Shown: positions 42,946 to 53,366, numbered from the stretch's first letter. The stretch: DNA of 64,000 bases from Methanoregula boonei 6A8 (GCF_000017625.1 NC_009712.1:62001-126000); one strand, 5' to 3'. Numbers and translations are program-made. Notes: generated by a model from the sequence alone, not told the origin.

Positions 42946-44133
42946 TTATGGATTATTTCGTTTCTTGATCATTTCCAGCGCTTCGAACGCCTCGCGCCGG
43001 ACAGAGACATTCTCATCGGAGAGCAGGCCGTTTAAGTGGTCTGCGGCCTTGGCATCGCCGATCTCTCCGAGGAGGAGGGCCGCACGTTTGCGCACATCGC
43101 TCTGGTCGTCCTTGAGAACCATAATGAGCGGTGTGGTTGCCGGCTGGCCAAGCATCCAGAGCGCTTCCATTGCACCCGTGCGCATCCGCACATCCCCTTC
43201 CCGGAAGACCTGCATGAGCGGGGCGATCGCAGGCACGCCAAGCGCAGCAAGCGCCCTGACAACCTCGATTCTTACCTGGCGTTCGGGATCGGAGAGTTTC
43301 TCGATGAGTGCGGGGATGGCCGTGGTGTTCCCGATCTGGCCAAGGATACCTGCTGCCTCCTTGCGGATCCCCGCATTCTGGCTGGCCAGTGCGGCTATCA
43401 GCGGCTCGACCGCGGATTCTCCGATGGTGGTAAGTGCCAGGGCTGCACGGCGGGACACATCCTCGTTCTTGTCCACCAGCGCCTGGATCAGGGGCTCGAT
43501 CGATACCTGGCCAAGCGAGCAGAGCGTTGCCATTGCAGCCATCCGCACATGCTCAAGCGGGTCGTTCAAGGCCTCGATCAGGGGGGTGACGGCACGCGGA
43601 TCCCCGATCCTCCCCAGGGCCACTGCGGCTTCATGCCGGACCCACGGGTCAGCATCCCTGAGGGTCTCAACGATGTTGGGCACCGCACGGGTTTCTCCCA
43701 TGACCCCGAGGGCCTGGACCGCCCCGCGCCGGATGAACGGGTGGTTATGCTTAAGAGCCTGGATAAGAGGAGTGACCGCCGGTTCTCCGATCAGCTGGAG
43801 TGCCCGGATCGTTTCCTGCCGGACATCGTCGCCCGGCTCGGCAAGCGCCCCGATCAGAGGCACGACAGCGGGTGCCCCGATCTTGCCCAGGGTATCCGCA
43901 GAACCCCGCCGGATGATCCAGAACTCGTCCTTAAGCCCGCCAATGAGCGGTTCGATGAACGGTTCCCCGAGATCGCCAACGGAGCGCACTGCATTCCAGC
44001 GGGTGTCCAGATCGCCACTGGTCAGTGCCCTGAGGAAGTTTTCATAGCGCTCCTTCTGGGCACGCAGCCGGGCCTCCTCTTCCTCACGGTTCCCGGATTT
44101 AAAGATGTTGAGTATTTTTTTAATGATCGCCAT
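42946..44133 (-). CDS. HEAT-repeat (PBS lyase-like) protein
   Basis: A 395-residue protein made of about eleven 31-residue HEAT-like repeats with the recurring core A-V-x-P-L-I-x-A-L plus R-x-x-A-A-x-A-L-G. An N-terminal charged helix comes first (I-I-K-K-I-L-N-I-F-K-S-G-N-R-E-E-E-E). The repeats form a protein-binding solenoid. Some such proteins in archaea help attach prosthetic groups, but no lyase evidence is present. A much shorter relative lies at 52.8 kb. Confidence 0.88.
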   Translation of the reverse strand: MAIIKKILNIFKSGNREEEEARLRAQKERYENFLRALTSGDLDTRWNAVRSVGDLGEPFIEPLIGGLKDEFWIIRRGSADTLGKIGAPAVVPLIGALAEPGDDVRQETIRALQLIGEPAVTPLIQALKHNHPFIRRGAVQALGVMGETRAVPNIVETLRDADPWVRHEAAVALGRIGDPRAVTPLIEALNDPLEHVRMAAMATLCSLGQVSIEPLIQALVDKNEDVSRRAALALTTIGESAVEPLIAALASQNAGIRKEAAGILGQIGNTTAIPALIEKLSDPERQVRIEVVRALAALGVPAIAPLMQVFREGDVRMRTGAMEALWMLGQPATTPLIMVLKDDQSDVRKRAALLLGEIGDAKAADHLNGLLSDENVSVRREAFEALEMIKKRNNP

Positions 44134-44281
44134 GGATCTTCTGCCTCGGGTTCAGTGTTTGTATAAAATCCCTCAAATAGGTATCGGATGTCCATGGAAT
44201 GTCTTAAAAAGCCAGCCAAATGGAAAAATCCCCTCCTTCTCTGACTGCTTCAAAAATGTGGGAGACCCGGATAAAACGGTG

Positions 44282-45214
44282 CTAATTGTTCAGCTGGATA
44301 TTTGTTGACGCTGATGCAGTGTGCTGCAGATCGCTTACGGTCATTGTATACGTGCCGGCCGGGCGGGAGATATCAAACGTGTAACTGTAGGAATACGTAT
44401 TGTCCGGGTTCAGGGTCAGGGTTGCCAGCTGTATGCCGCTTGCCAGCTGTCCCGGGCCGTATAACGTCAGGGTTATCCCGCTTGATCCTGTAGTACACAG
44501 GCCCGTAAGTGTCACGGTCCCACCGGGGCTTGTTGTGATGGGGGTCGCAATGACACTGACACTGCCTCCCCCGACAACAGAGAACGGTGCGGTAGCCGAA
44601 ACGGTCTTATTCTTGTCCAGGGCAACGAGGGTGTACGAGCCGGATATTATCCTGTATCCCGGGTTCCATGTGTAATTCCAGGTATTAACCACACTGACAG
44701 GAACCTGCGCAAGTAGTACTCCGTTGGTATATGCGCCCGGGCCGGAGAGATAAAGAAGAACGGTATCGCTCCCTGTGCAGGTACCGGTGAATGCCTGGGC
44801 AGTGCCAATGGTCATTGTTTTTTGTCCTGCCTGGATCGTTAAAGTTGGCTGGATCCCGCTTGTGGAACCCTGGGAAACTGATCCTCCTGTCACAGCCGAT
44901 GTCGGCTGGACCGTCTGTGATGCGAGCAGAGTAAGGGCTGCATAATAGTTCGATGTGCCTGAAGCGACCGTAATATTGGTGATATAACTCTGGTAGCCGG
45001 CGTCGCGGAACTCAAGTATATGGGATCCCGTGGCAACCCCGGTGAGGGTGCTGGGCGTTGTACCCTGGTACTGGTTATCAAGGTAGATCTGTGCTCCCGC
45101 AGGAGAGCTCGAAAACTGCAGAGTACCTTTTTCCTGGGCAGGGGCCGGGATCGAGGTGCATCCTGCAATAAGAATACAGGCAATCAGGGCCAAAACGATG
45201 AGAAGCCGCTTCAT
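44282..45214 (-). CDS. PEGA-domain lipoprotein
   Basis: A 310-residue protein with a signal peptide and lipobox (I-L-I-A-G-C, Cys19), then a PEGA domain (about residues 30-95; F-S-S-S-P-A-G-A-Q-I-Y-L-D-N-Q-Y-Q-G-T-T-P). A Ser/Thr linker and two further beta-sandwich-like repeats follow. It should be attached to the outer face of the membrane. PEGA modules are common in archaeal surface proteins and are thought to bind cell-surface polymers. Confidence 0.85.
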   Translation of the reverse strand: MKRLLIVLALIACILIAGCTSIPAPAQEKGTLQFSSSPAGAQIYLDNQYQGTTPSTLTGVATGSHILEFRDAGYQSYITNITVASGTSNYYAALTLLASQTVQPTSAVTGGSVSQGSTSGIQPTLTIQAGQKTMTIGTAQAFTGTCTGSDTVLLYLSGPGAYTNGVLLAQVPVSVVNTWNYTWNPGYRIISGSYTLVALDKNKTVSATAPFSVVGGGSVSVIATPITTSPGGTVTLTGLCTTGSSGITLTLYGPGQLASGIQLATLTLNPDNTYSYSYTFDISRPAGTYTMTVSDLQHTASASTNIQLNN

Positions 45215-45329
45215 TTCTTCTCCTTTACACTGGAGAGGTTATCATGATGATCGATTAAAATACTTATGTAAACGGACCCGGGCTGGATGACAAAGAGGTA
45301 TACTAAAAAAGAGAGCGGATTTACAGAAA

Positions 45330-46238
45330 TTACGCTTTTGCCCTCTTTGCAAGGGCAAGGATCTGCTCTGCGAGCCCGATACTTTTCTCTTCCCCGGTCA
45401 TCAGCGTATCCAGCCGGATCGCCTCTCGCATCTCCACCGGGTCGCGGATGTCGTGGATAAAAAGATCGACGAGATCCTTGTAACATGCTGCGGTGCCTGC
45501 CGAGGTCGGTTCAAAACCCGATGCCTGCATCAGGGCCGCAGCCGGGCCGCTGACCGGGACATTCCCGATAAACGGGCTCACGGCGATGACGTACTTGTCC
45601 TCCATGGCCTCCCGGATCCCTTTGCATTCGAGGATGGGGGTGATGCTCGTGATGGGGTTGGAGGGACCGATAACCACCACATCGCTTGCTTCGACTGCCT
45701 GGATCACCTCTTCGGAGCTCTCTGGGGGGACTTTTGAGCAGCGCACCACATCCTCGATCCGGATCTGGCCCCGGGACCGGATCCAGTACTCCTGGTAATG
45801 GATAAGACCAAGCTCGGTCTTTACCCGGGTAGTCACTTCGGTATCCGACATGGGGAGTACGTTCTCCCGGACACCGAACCGCTCGCAGAGGGTCCGGGTG
45901 GCATTCGTGAGCCGCATTCCCTCACGGAGCATGTTCCCGCGTGCAATATGCACCGCCCGGTCCCTGTCGCCAATTGCGATGTACTCCCCCAGGCCCAGGT
46001 GCAGGATCTCCTCGTGGGTGACAAAAGTGTCGTTTCTGATCCCCCACCAGGTATCGGTATTGAGAACCCCGGCAAACAGGTACATGACCGTGTCGACATC
46101 GGGGGATATGTGGTTGCCGGAGATCCAGATGTCCTCTGCGGTATTGACCACGACCGAGATCTCGTGCCGGTCCGTCACTTTCTGCATCCCGCGGAGCAGC
46201 TTGGGGGTACCGGTGCCCCCGGAAAGGAACGTAATCAT
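45330..46238 (-). CDS. cofD: 2-phospho-L-lactate transferase
   Basis: CofD joins the lactyl-phosphate-type moiety to Fo to give F420-0, a core step in F420 synthesis. The 302-residue product starts [15 protein letters not shown], the family signature. It also contains [16 protein letters not shown] and G-P-S-N-P-I-T-S-I. The reading frame continues about 400 codons upstream, opposite the HD gene, but the family begins at the ATG at 46238. It is divergent from the HD gene across about 40 bp. Confidence 0.95.
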
Positions 46239-46280
46239 TACTAGAATACTTTTATGCGATGTATATGAAGATTCTTTAGA

Positions 46281-47486
46281 GTGAGTCCCAAGATCATCAA
46301 GGACCCGGTTCATGGCTATGTGGAGGTGGACGAGGATATCCTCCCTCTCCTCGACGCCCCCGGCATCCAGCGCCTGCGCTATATCCGGCAGCTCGGCTTT
46401 TCGTACCTTGTGTATCCCGGCGCCACCCACACGCGCTTTGAGCATTCGGTAGGCACCATGCACCTGGCCGGAATTGCCTGCCGGGAATTCGATCTTGCAG
46501 ACGACGAGCGCCGGCTGGTGGTGGCCGCCGCCCTCCTCCATGATGTGGGACACGGCCCCTTCTCCCATGCAAGCGAACCTCTCATGGAAGCATGGCTCGG
46601 ACGCACCCACGATGATATTGCCGGGATCGTGGAAGTGCAGTTCGGCTCGCTCCTTGAACCTCTCGGGATCAGCCCGGGCGAGATCGGAGATGTGGTCAGG
46701 GGCCGCCACCGGCTTTCGGGGATCATCCACGGGGATCTCGATGTAGACCGGATGGATTACCTGCTCCGCGATGCGTACTATACCGGTGCACCGTACGGCA
46801 CGGTGGATGCCCACCGTCTCATTATGAACCTGCACCTGACACCTGACGGTGTCGTACTTGATGAAAATGGTATCAATGCCGCAGAATCCCTGCTCATTGC
46901 CCGGACCCTGATGCGCCCGACAGTATACTACCATCATGTCAGCCGTATCGGTGAATGCATGTTCCAGCTGGCCTTGCTCAGTCATATGGCGACCGATCCG
47001 GCCGGAGGCTTTGAACGTATCTGCGCCCTTGACGATGGGGAATGTATGCTTGACCTTCGGCGATCGCAAAGCACCCTTGCCCGGGAGATTGCCGGCAGGC
47101 TGTACGAACGACGGCTTTACAAACGGGCCGTGTATGCCGGGCAGGACCAGGTGAACGCGGCTGCATTCCAGACCGGCTGGACCCTGGATCGGGCCCGCGA
47201 TGTGGCAAGGGAGATTGCCGAAACGGCCGGTTGCCGTGAAAACGATGTGCTGGTGGATATCCCGCCGCCTCCGGGGGAGATGACGCTTGAGGTACAGGTA
47301 AAGAACCGGGATACCACCACCGGGTTTGCAGAGTTCTCTCCCCGCCTGCAGATGCTCAATGAGACCCGGCGGGAGCAGTGGCGGCTGGGGGTGTATACCC
47401 TTCCGGAGCACCGGGCGGCAGTGGCCGATGCCGCCACAGAGATCCTGCATGTGAAAAAACCCACCCGTCAGGGTACCCTTTTCTGA
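46281..47486 (+). CDS. HD-domain phosphohydrolase
   Basis: A 401-residue HD-superfamily enzyme with a GTG start. The metal motif is visible as H-T-R-F-E-H-S-V-G (about residues 49-57), [12 protein letters not shown] (about 88-99), and a later Asp in D-V-D-R-M-D-Y. It resembles dGTPase/SAMHD1-like hydrolases that cleave dNTPs or other nucleotides. No SAM or nucleotide-sensor domain is seen. It is divergent from cofD. Confidence 0.88.
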
Positions 47487-47558
47487 TTTCTCTGCACCAA
47501 CTGCCCGGGCCGAAAAATGAATACTCTCAAATAGTCGTTTTTTCCAACACTATCGCAG

Positions 47559-48047
47559 ATGAATCGTTACCTGATCCCCAGCATGATCCTTGTGATCTTT
47601 GCTCTCTTCTGTGCAGGGTGTACAGAAACCGGATCCCAGGGAACGGGGATAACTGCAACACCAACACCACTGCCTCTCACCACGGCGGTGCCGAGCGTTT
47701 CCCCGTCAGCCATTACGACCCTGCCGACGCTTTCGCTGGGTAATCAGTACCTGTCCCGCTCGTATGCATTCTCCGGTTTGAATAATACGTACTCCGAGCA
47801 GATCAGGATTGCCGATCCTTCGTGGGCGATCTCGTATAAGGTCACCGAACTCACCAACACTTCCCAGGACTGCCAGTTCGCGATCAAGGTAACCAACCTC
47901 GACAGCATGAACTCCCAGACCTACACCTGGACATATCTTAATGACTCATTCCAGCAATACCCCATGTATACGCCGGGACTCTACAAGTTTGCCCTGACCG
48001 GCTCCCTGGTCAAGGTAGACCTGACAGTGGCACAACGGCTTCCCTAG
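47559..48047 (+). CDS. Lipoprotein of unknown function
   Basis: A 162-residue protein with a signal peptide and lipobox (L-F-C-A-G-C, Cys20), a Thr/Pro/Ser-rich linker to about residue 60, and a beta-rich domain. It should sit on the outer membrane face. The next gene (48062) follows 14 bp later and encodes another membrane protein, so they are probably co-transcribed. Confidence 0.78.
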   Translation: MNRYLIPSMILVIFALFCAGCTETGSQGTGITATPTPLPLTTAVPSVSPSAITTLPTLSLGNQYLSRSYAFSGLNNTYSEQIRIADPSWAISYKVTELTNTSQDCQFAIKVTNLDSMNSQTYTWTYLNDSFQQYPMYTPGLYKFALTGSLVKVDLTVAQRLP

Positions 48048-48061
48048 GGTGGACACGAACC

Positions 48062-48514
48062 ATGGCAGATATCACAGGAGACACGCTGGTTATAACGGGC
48101 GGGTTTATTCTCGTAATTATTATCGTGGCGATTACCTTCCTGCGGCTCCGCACTGCGGAGCGGAGGATGCATGAGAGCAGCTACAAACTCAGGACCTATA
48201 CCGACCTGCTCAATGCCGTGACCGACATCAACCTTGCCGGTAATGACAGCTACAAGCTGGATATCGCAAAACGGAACCTGGCGCTCACCCTCAACCGCCT
48301 CAACCTGATCGCAAGCTCGGGTGTCCTCAAAAGCGTGAGTGACCTGCTCGATTTCTTAAACGAACACAAGGAAAAAGACTTCGATACCCTCAGGCTCCAC
48401 AATATCCTCAATACCCTCGTAATTGAGGCCCGCCGGGATCTCAACCCGTCCCATGCCCGCAATATCGAGGAATCCAAGGTAAGGTACCGGTTCTTTGGCC
48501 CGGTCCGGAAATAA
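48062..48514 (+). CDS. Membrane-anchored helical protein
   Basis: A 150-residue protein with one N-terminal transmembrane helix (about residues 9-27) and a long charged helical remainder (R-L-R-T-A-E-R-R-M-H through R-D-L-N-P-S-H-A-R-N). The soluble part faces the cytoplasm by the positive-inside rule. No known domain was recognised. It likely pairs with the lipoprotein gene upstream. Confidence 0.72.
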   Translation: MADITGDTLVITGGFILVIIIVAITFLRLRTAERRMHESSYKLRTYTDLLNAVTDINLAGNDSYKLDIAKRNLALTLNRLNLIASSGVLKSVSDLLDFLNEHKEKDFDTLRLHNILNTLVIEARRDLNPSHARNIEESKVRYRFFGPVRK

Positions 48515-48615
48515 TACCTCTTTGCTGTTCTCTCTTTTTTGCGGACAAATTTTGCATAAACCCTTTTTACCTTGCGGCCCCGACATTGGTACCACAGGAG
48601 AGCGCGAGGGTTGGT

Positions 48616-49170
48616 ATGAAAAAGGAATACGTGGTCGGTGTGACCGGCGCAAGCGGGATCTGCTATGCCCGGCGCCTGCTCGAAGTGCTGTGCCAAAACG
48701 CACAGGTGCACCTGATCATCTCTGATGTTGCCCGGGAGATCTCCCGCCATGAGAGAATAGACCTGACAGGGTTTGATGCGATCTATCACGATGCCGATGC
48801 CATCAGCGCCGATATTGCGAGCGGGTCCCACCCGCACAACGGGATGGTGATCATCCCCTGCAGCGCAAAGACGCTCTCGGCGATTGCCACCGGCTATGCG
48901 GATAACCTGATCACCCGGACTGCCGATGTCTGCCTCAAGGAGCGCCGGAAGTGCATCCTTGTCACCCGGGAGATGCCGCTCTCGCGGATCCATTTGCAGA
49001 ATATGCTTACCGCCCATGATGCCGGCGCAACGATTATGCCGGCAAGCCCCGGGTTTTACCATCACCCGCAAAAGATCGACGATCTCGTGGACATGGTGGT
49101 GGCCCGGGTGCTCGATCACCTCGGGGTTGCCCATACGCTCTCGGAACGCTGGAGTGGTTACGATGCGTGA
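48616..49170 (+). CDS. ubiX: Flavin prenyltransferase UbiX
   Basis: UbiX attaches a dimethylallyl group to FMN to make prenyl-FMN, the cofactor of UbiD-family decarboxylases. The 184-residue product shows the FMN loop G-V-T-G-A-S-G-I, the P-C-S-A-K-T-L-S-A-I-A-T-G motif, and the R-E-M-P-L-S region. It overlaps the ubiD-type gene by 8 bp, and that gene overlaps an aconitase X gene, so the cofactor maker and its user are translated together. Confidence 0.94.
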   Translation: MKKEYVVGVTGASGICYARRLLEVLCQNAQVHLIISDVAREISRHERIDLTGFDAIYHDADAISADIASGSHPHNGMVIIPCSAKTLSAIATGYADNLITRTADVCLKERRKCILVTREMPLSRIHLQNMLTAHDAGATIMPASPGFYHHPQKIDDLVDMVVARVLDHLGVAHTLSERWSGYDA

Positions 49171-50404
49171 GTTTATCGAACGGATGCGTAGAAAAGGGCT
49201 TGTTATCGATATAACCGAGCCGTCTTCCCCCGATGATATGAAAGCGGCACAGCATGCGGCCGGGACGGATAAGCTGCTCTTTTTCCATAACGTGGGCGGG
49301 GCGCGGGCAGTGATGAATGTGACCGCGGACCGGCAGGCACTTGCGCTTGCCCTTGGCATGGACGAAAAGGAGATGGTAAAAAAGCTCGCGGATGCAGCGT
49401 TCGACGGGAAGATCGTCCATGACGGGAAACTGTCGATGAAAAAACCGGATCTTTCCCTCATCCCGGTCATGCACTTTTTCCCCAAAGACGCCGGCCGGTA
49501 CTTTACCGCCGGCATTGTCTTCTCGAAATGGGATGGCGTAGAGAATGCGTCCATCCACCGTATGCTTGTGCTCGACGACACCAGAGTTGCTGCCCGGCTC
49601 GTGGAAGGCCGGCATACTCATGTAATGCACAAAAAGGCCCTTGCCTGCGGCGAGCGCCTGCCGATCGCGGTGGTGGTCGGGGTGCATCCGGCCGTGACGT
49701 TTGCCAGCTGTACCCGGGTCCCGGCCGGGAAGGAACTGGCGTATGCGGCAGAACTCATGGGCGGGACGATCCATGTAAAGGAATGCAGCAATGGCGTGCT
49801 CGTTCCTGCCGACGCGGAGATAGTACTCGAAGGGTTCATCGGTCCAGATGTCACCGATGAGGGCCCGTTTGTCGATATCACGGGCACCTACGACCCGGTC
49901 CGGCGCCAGCCGGTGATCGAGTTCACCGGGATGCATGTAAAACCGGACTTCATCTACCACAGCATCCTGCCCGGGGGCGACGAGCACAAGATCCTGATGG
50001 GATGCCCCTACGAGCCTAAGATCTACCGGGCCGTTGCCGGTGTAACCGAGGTCAGAAATGTCGTACTCACCAAGGGTGGCTGCGGGTACCTCCATGCAGT
50101 GATCCAGGTAAAAAAGAGCACGCAGGGCGATGGCAAGAACGCAATCATGGCAGCCTTTGCCGCCCATACTTCGCTCAAACACGTAGTCGTCGTGGATGAG
50201 GATATTGACCCGAGCGATCCGAGCGAGGTCGAGTACGCGATTGCAACTAGAGTGAGCGGCGACCGGGACGTGATGGTGGTCACGGGCGTCCGGGGGTCAT
50301 CGCTCGATCCCTGCCAGAAAGAGGATGGCACCAACGTGAAGATCGGTGTAGACGCGACCATGGTGATGGGCCACGAAGACGAGTTCCGGCGTGCAACATG
50401 GTAG
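49163..50404 (+). CDS. UbiD-family decarboxylase, likely anhydromevalonate phosphate decarboxylase
   Basis: A 413-residue UbiD-fold enzyme. Conserved segments include the metal/prenyl-FMN region I-H-R-M-L-V-L-D and V-P-A-D-A-E-I-V-L-E-G, with G-P-F-V-D-I-T-G after it. Placed between ubiX and an aconitase X gene, it best fits the archaeal enzyme that decarboxylates trans-anhydromevalonate 5-phosphate to isopentenyl phosphate. A 4-hydroxybenzoate-type role is less likely in a methanogen. Confidence 0.86.
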   Translation: MREFIERMRRKGLVIDITEPSSPDDMKAAQHAAGTDKLLFFHNVGGARAVMNVTADRQALALALGMDEKEMVKKLADAAFDGKIVHDGKLSMKKPDLSLIPVMHFFPKDAGRYFTAGIVFSKWDGVENASIHRMLVLDDTRVAARLVEGRHTHVMHKKALACGERLPIAVVVGVHPAVTFASCTRVPAGKELAYAAELMGGTIHVKECSNGVLVPADAEIVLEGFIGPDVTDEGPFVDITGTYDPVRRQPVIEFTGMHVKPDFIYHSILPGGDEHKILMGCPYEPKIYRAVAGVTEVRNVVLTKGGCGYLHAVIQVKKSTQGDGKNAIMAAFAAHTSLKHVVVVDEDIDPSDPSEVEYAIATRVSGDRDVMVVTGVRGSSLDPCQKEDGTNVKIGVDATMVMGHEDEFRRATW

Positions 50405-51576
50405 CCGGTATGCACCTTGACCAGGAGGACGAGCAGATCCTTGCCGGCGAGCAGGGGGAGACCCGGCAGAAAATGCTCGAGCTGCTTGTTGCACTCGGGA
50501 AGGTATTCGGGGCCGAACGGCTCGTCCCCATCAAAAGTGCACAGGTGAGCGGGGCATCTTACAAGACGATCGGGAAGTATGGCCTGGAATGGCTCTCAAG
50601 CCTTGATGCAAAGGCGGTAGTCCCGGCTGTACTCAACCCGATCGGAATGCCCCGGGGGCGGTGGGAAGAGATGGGGATCGACCCGGACTTTGCAGAAAAG
50701 CAGCAGGCTGTTGTCGCCGCGTACGAGCGCCTCGGTATCCGGCTTGACTGCACCTGTACTCCTTACTACCTGTACGAGACCCGGTACGGCGATCACCTGG
50801 CCTGGTCGGAGTCATCTGCTGTCAGCTATGCAAACTCTGTGCTCGGGGCCCGGACCAACCGGGAGGGAGGCCCGAGTGCCCTTGCTGCAGCGCTCGTGGG
50901 AAAGACTCCCTGCTATGGCCTGCATCTGGACAAAAACCGCGTGCCGCAGATGGTGATCGATGTCCATGCCGATACTGCCGGCTGGGGGATTGCCGAGTAC
51001 GGCGCCCTCGGGTTTCATGCAGGTAAACTCGCGGGTAACCGGATCCCGTACTTCCGCGGGATCCGGCCTGAACCCGACCAGCTCAAGGCTATCGGTGCTG
51101 CAATGGCGGCAACCGGCGCCGTCGCGCTCTACCATGTTGAGGGAGTAACCCCCGAGGCGCAGAAGATCGGGTACGATCTTTCCGGTCTTGATACCGTTCC
51201 TGTTGAACAGGCCGAGATCGCCTCCGTGTTCTCGGAGATCCCGGTGGATGCGGTTGCAGTCGGCTGCCCCCACTGCTCCCCGGCGGAACTTGCCGAGATC
51301 GCCCGGCTTCTCACCGGCAAAGTGGTGACAAAACCCCTCTATGTCTTTGCGGCACAAGGTGTGATCGAGCAAAACGCGAGGGTGGTTGATTCGATCGAGA
51401 AGAGTGGGGCCCGGGTCTTTGCCGACACCTGCATGGTGGTCTCGCCGGCCATGGAACAGTACCGTTCGATCATGGTAAACTCCGGAAAAGCCCTTGCCTA
51501 CGTGCCCAACATGTGCGGGGGGCAGGCCCGGATCGGGACGATTGCAGACTGTATCCGGGTTGCAACGGAATGGTGA
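50398..51576 (+). CDS. Aconitase X large subunit, likely phosphomevalonate dehydratase catalytic subunit
   Basis: A 392-residue AcnX (DUF521) protein. It has the iron-sulfur and active-site segments C-T-C-T-P-Y-Y (about residues 119-125), S-E-S-S-A-V-x-Y-A-N-S-V-L-G-A-R-T-N-R-E-G-G, D-T-C-M-V-V and Y-V-P-N-M-C-G-G. In archaea AcnX dehydrates mevalonate 5-phosphate. The small swivelling subunit (DUF126) is not adjacent and must be elsewhere. It overlaps the UbiD-type gene by 7 bp; an ATG at 50410 is an alternative start. Confidence 0.88.
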   Translation: MVAGMHLDQEDEQILAGEQGETRQKMLELLVALGKVFGAERLVPIKSAQVSGASYKTIGKYGLEWLSSLDAKAVVPAVLNPIGMPRGRWEEMGIDPDFAEKQQAVVAAYERLGIRLDCTCTPYYLYETRYGDHLAWSESSAVSYANSVLGARTNREGGPSALAAALVGKTPCYGLHLDKNRVPQMVIDVHADTAGWGIAEYGALGFHAGKLAGNRIPYFRGIRPEPDQLKAIGAAMAATGAVALYHVEGVTPEAQKIGYDLSGLDTVPVEQAEIASVFSEIPVDAVAVGCPHCSPAELAEIARLLTGKVVTKPLYVFAAQGVIEQNARVVDSIEKSGARVFADTCMVVSPAMEQYRSIMVNSGKALAYVPNMCGGQARIGTIADCIRVATEW

Positions 51577-51626
51577 CCTCATACCCGATCGGGGATTCCT
51601 CTCGCCAGTCTTTAAGGTGAATATCC

Positions 51627-52745
51627 ATGGATGGAGTGGTGACCCTTGGCCTGTTTGCGATCTTCTGCGCAGTGCTTATCCTCCCCTTCACGGTCAAAAA
51701 GATCGAGGAGAACCTTGAGATCTTCCTCTTCTGCTGCGGGGTTCTTGCGCTTACGCTCTCCGGTTTTGCCCTGCTCCCCGGGGAAGAGACCGGCTGGAGC
51801 CTCTCAATTGTCACCGAGGCCCTGACCAGTCCCCTGGATATCGCCTCGATAGGCGGGATCCCGATCGGGATTGTCCAGATCGTCCTTGTGGTCGGTCTTC
51901 TCATCTATTTTTTCCACCATCATGTGGAGCGGGGGATTAACAGGATGGTTGAATCCTTCTCCCTGAAGCTGATCGTGCCGCTGCTGATCATCATCCTTGG
52001 GCTGGTATCCAGTATCATTTCAGCCATCATTGCGGCAATTATCCTGGTCGAGATTGTCAATGCCCTTCCCCTGGTAAAAGAAGCCAGAATCGAGATCACG
52101 GTCATTGCCTGCTTTGCCATCGGAATCGGCGCCGGTCTCACTCCGCTTGGAGAGCCACTCACAACCATTGTCATTTCCAAGCTCTCCGGGGATCCTTATC
52201 ACGCGGATTTCCTGTTCCTGGCAGACAAGCTGGCGATCTATATCGTCCCTGCGGTTATCTTTTTGGGGATTCTTGGGCTTCTTGCCCTCAAGAAACGGCA
52301 GACCGATGAGACAAACCTGAAATGCGTGGTTGAACGCGAAGAGATACGCAACGTTGTCATCCGTGCCGGCAAGGTCTATCTCTTTATCATGGCGCTGGTC
52401 TTCCTTGGAGACGGATTTAAGCCCCTGATCCTCAACTATGTGGTCCTCATTCCTTCCTGGGGGCTTTACTGGATCAACATGGTCTCTGCGGTGCTCGATA
52501 ATGCAACGCTAGCGGCTGCCGAGATCAGCCCGGCGCTTTCGCTCTCCCAGATCACAAGCGCACTCCTCGCACTCCTCATCTCGGGCGGTATGCTGATCCC
52601 GGGAAACATCCCCAATATCATTGCTGCAGGAAAGACCGGGATCACAAGCCGGGAATGGGCGCGACGGGGGATCCCGCTTGGCCTTGGCCTTATGGCGGTG
52701 TTCTTCTGTATCCTCTTTGTCCCGGCGTTTGCCGGCCTTGCCTGA
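51627..52745 (+). CDS. DUF1646-type ion-transporter family membrane protein
   Basis: A 372-residue protein with about ten transmembrane helices. It has the A-I-G-I-G-A-G-L-T-P-L-G-E-P-L-T-T-I motif and a matching L-D-N-A-T-L-A-A-A-E half-motif, typical of ion-transporter (ArsB/NhaD-like) superfamily members grouped as DUF1646. The two re-entrant loops suggest cation-coupled transport. The substrate is unknown. It follows the mevalonate genes by 50 bp and may be in the same operon. Confidence 0.8.
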   Translation: MDGVVTLGLFAIFCAVLILPFTVKKIEENLEIFLFCCGVLALTLSGFALLPGEETGWSLSIVTEALTSPLDIASIGGIPIGIVQIVLVVGLLIYFFHHHVERGINRMVESFSLKLIVPLLIIILGLVSSIISAIIAAIILVEIVNALPLVKEARIEITVIACFAIGIGAGLTPLGEPLTTIVISKLSGDPYHADFLFLADKLAIYIVPAVIFLGILGLLALKKRQTDETNLKCVVEREEIRNVVIRAGKVYLFIMALVFLGDGFKPLILNYVVLIPSWGLYWINMVSAVLDNATLAAAEISPALSLSQITSALLALLISGGMLIPGNIPNIIAAGKTGITSREWARRGIPLGLGLMAVFFCILFVPAFAGLA

Positions 52746-52829
52746 CGGCCGGTCCCGGGCGTGAAGAGATCGAAGTCGCAACACAAATGAACTGCGGCAT
52801 ACAAATTCTTTTGATATACCGGTGATCCC

Positions 52830-53366
52830 ATGACTCCTGATACACCTGCGGATGGCAGCGACAATATCGCCTTCCAGATTGGCCAGCTCGATGATCCTTC
52901 CATCGACAACCGCCACCATGCGATCCTTGTACTGGCAGAGGCCGGGGAGGCTGCCATAGGGCCCCTGATCCAATCCCTTGCCGACGCAGACAGCGACGAT
53001 AGCCGCTGGTACCGGGCAGTCGCGCTTGCCCGGATCGGCGTGCCTGCGATCGCCCCGGTTATTGCAGCCATGAAGGGCAATACCGGTTTTGAGTTCCGGC
53101 GTTACGCTGCATCCGCGCTCGGCGAGCTCGGAGAACCGGCGGTGGAACCACTCATTGACGCCATGGGAAGCGATGATAAGGAACTGCGGGGTTTTCTCTC
53201 CAAGGCGCTGTGCCGGATCGGGAAGCCTGCGGTAGCCCCGCTCACGCGGCGCCTCTCGGATGCGGACGAGATCATACGCTCCTGCGCCACGCTCACTCTC
53301 TGGCAGATGGGCGAGACCGGCCTGCCTTCTGTAATTGATCAGATCCACAAGGAAAAACCGGACTGA
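52830..53366 (+). CDS. Short HEAT-repeat protein
   Basis: A 178-residue protein with about five HEAT-like repeats ([36 protein letters not shown]). It is related in style to the longer solenoid at 42.9 kb. It lies directly before the DP2 gene. No catalytic motif is seen; a protein-binding role is likely. Confidence 0.82.
   Translation: MTPDTPADGSDNIAFQIGQLDDPSIDNRHHAILVLAEAGEAAIGPLIQSLADADSDDSRWYRAVALARIGVPAIAPVIAAMKGNTGFEFRRYAASALGELGEPAVEPLIDAMGSDDKELRGFLSKALCRIGKPAVAPLTRRLSDADEIIRSCATLTLWQMGETGLPSVIDQIHKEKPD

Noticed and set aside
46239-47450. Upstream extension of cofD to a 706-residue frame
   Set aside because: The extra codons lie antisense to the HD gene; the CofD family begins exactly at the ATG at 46238.
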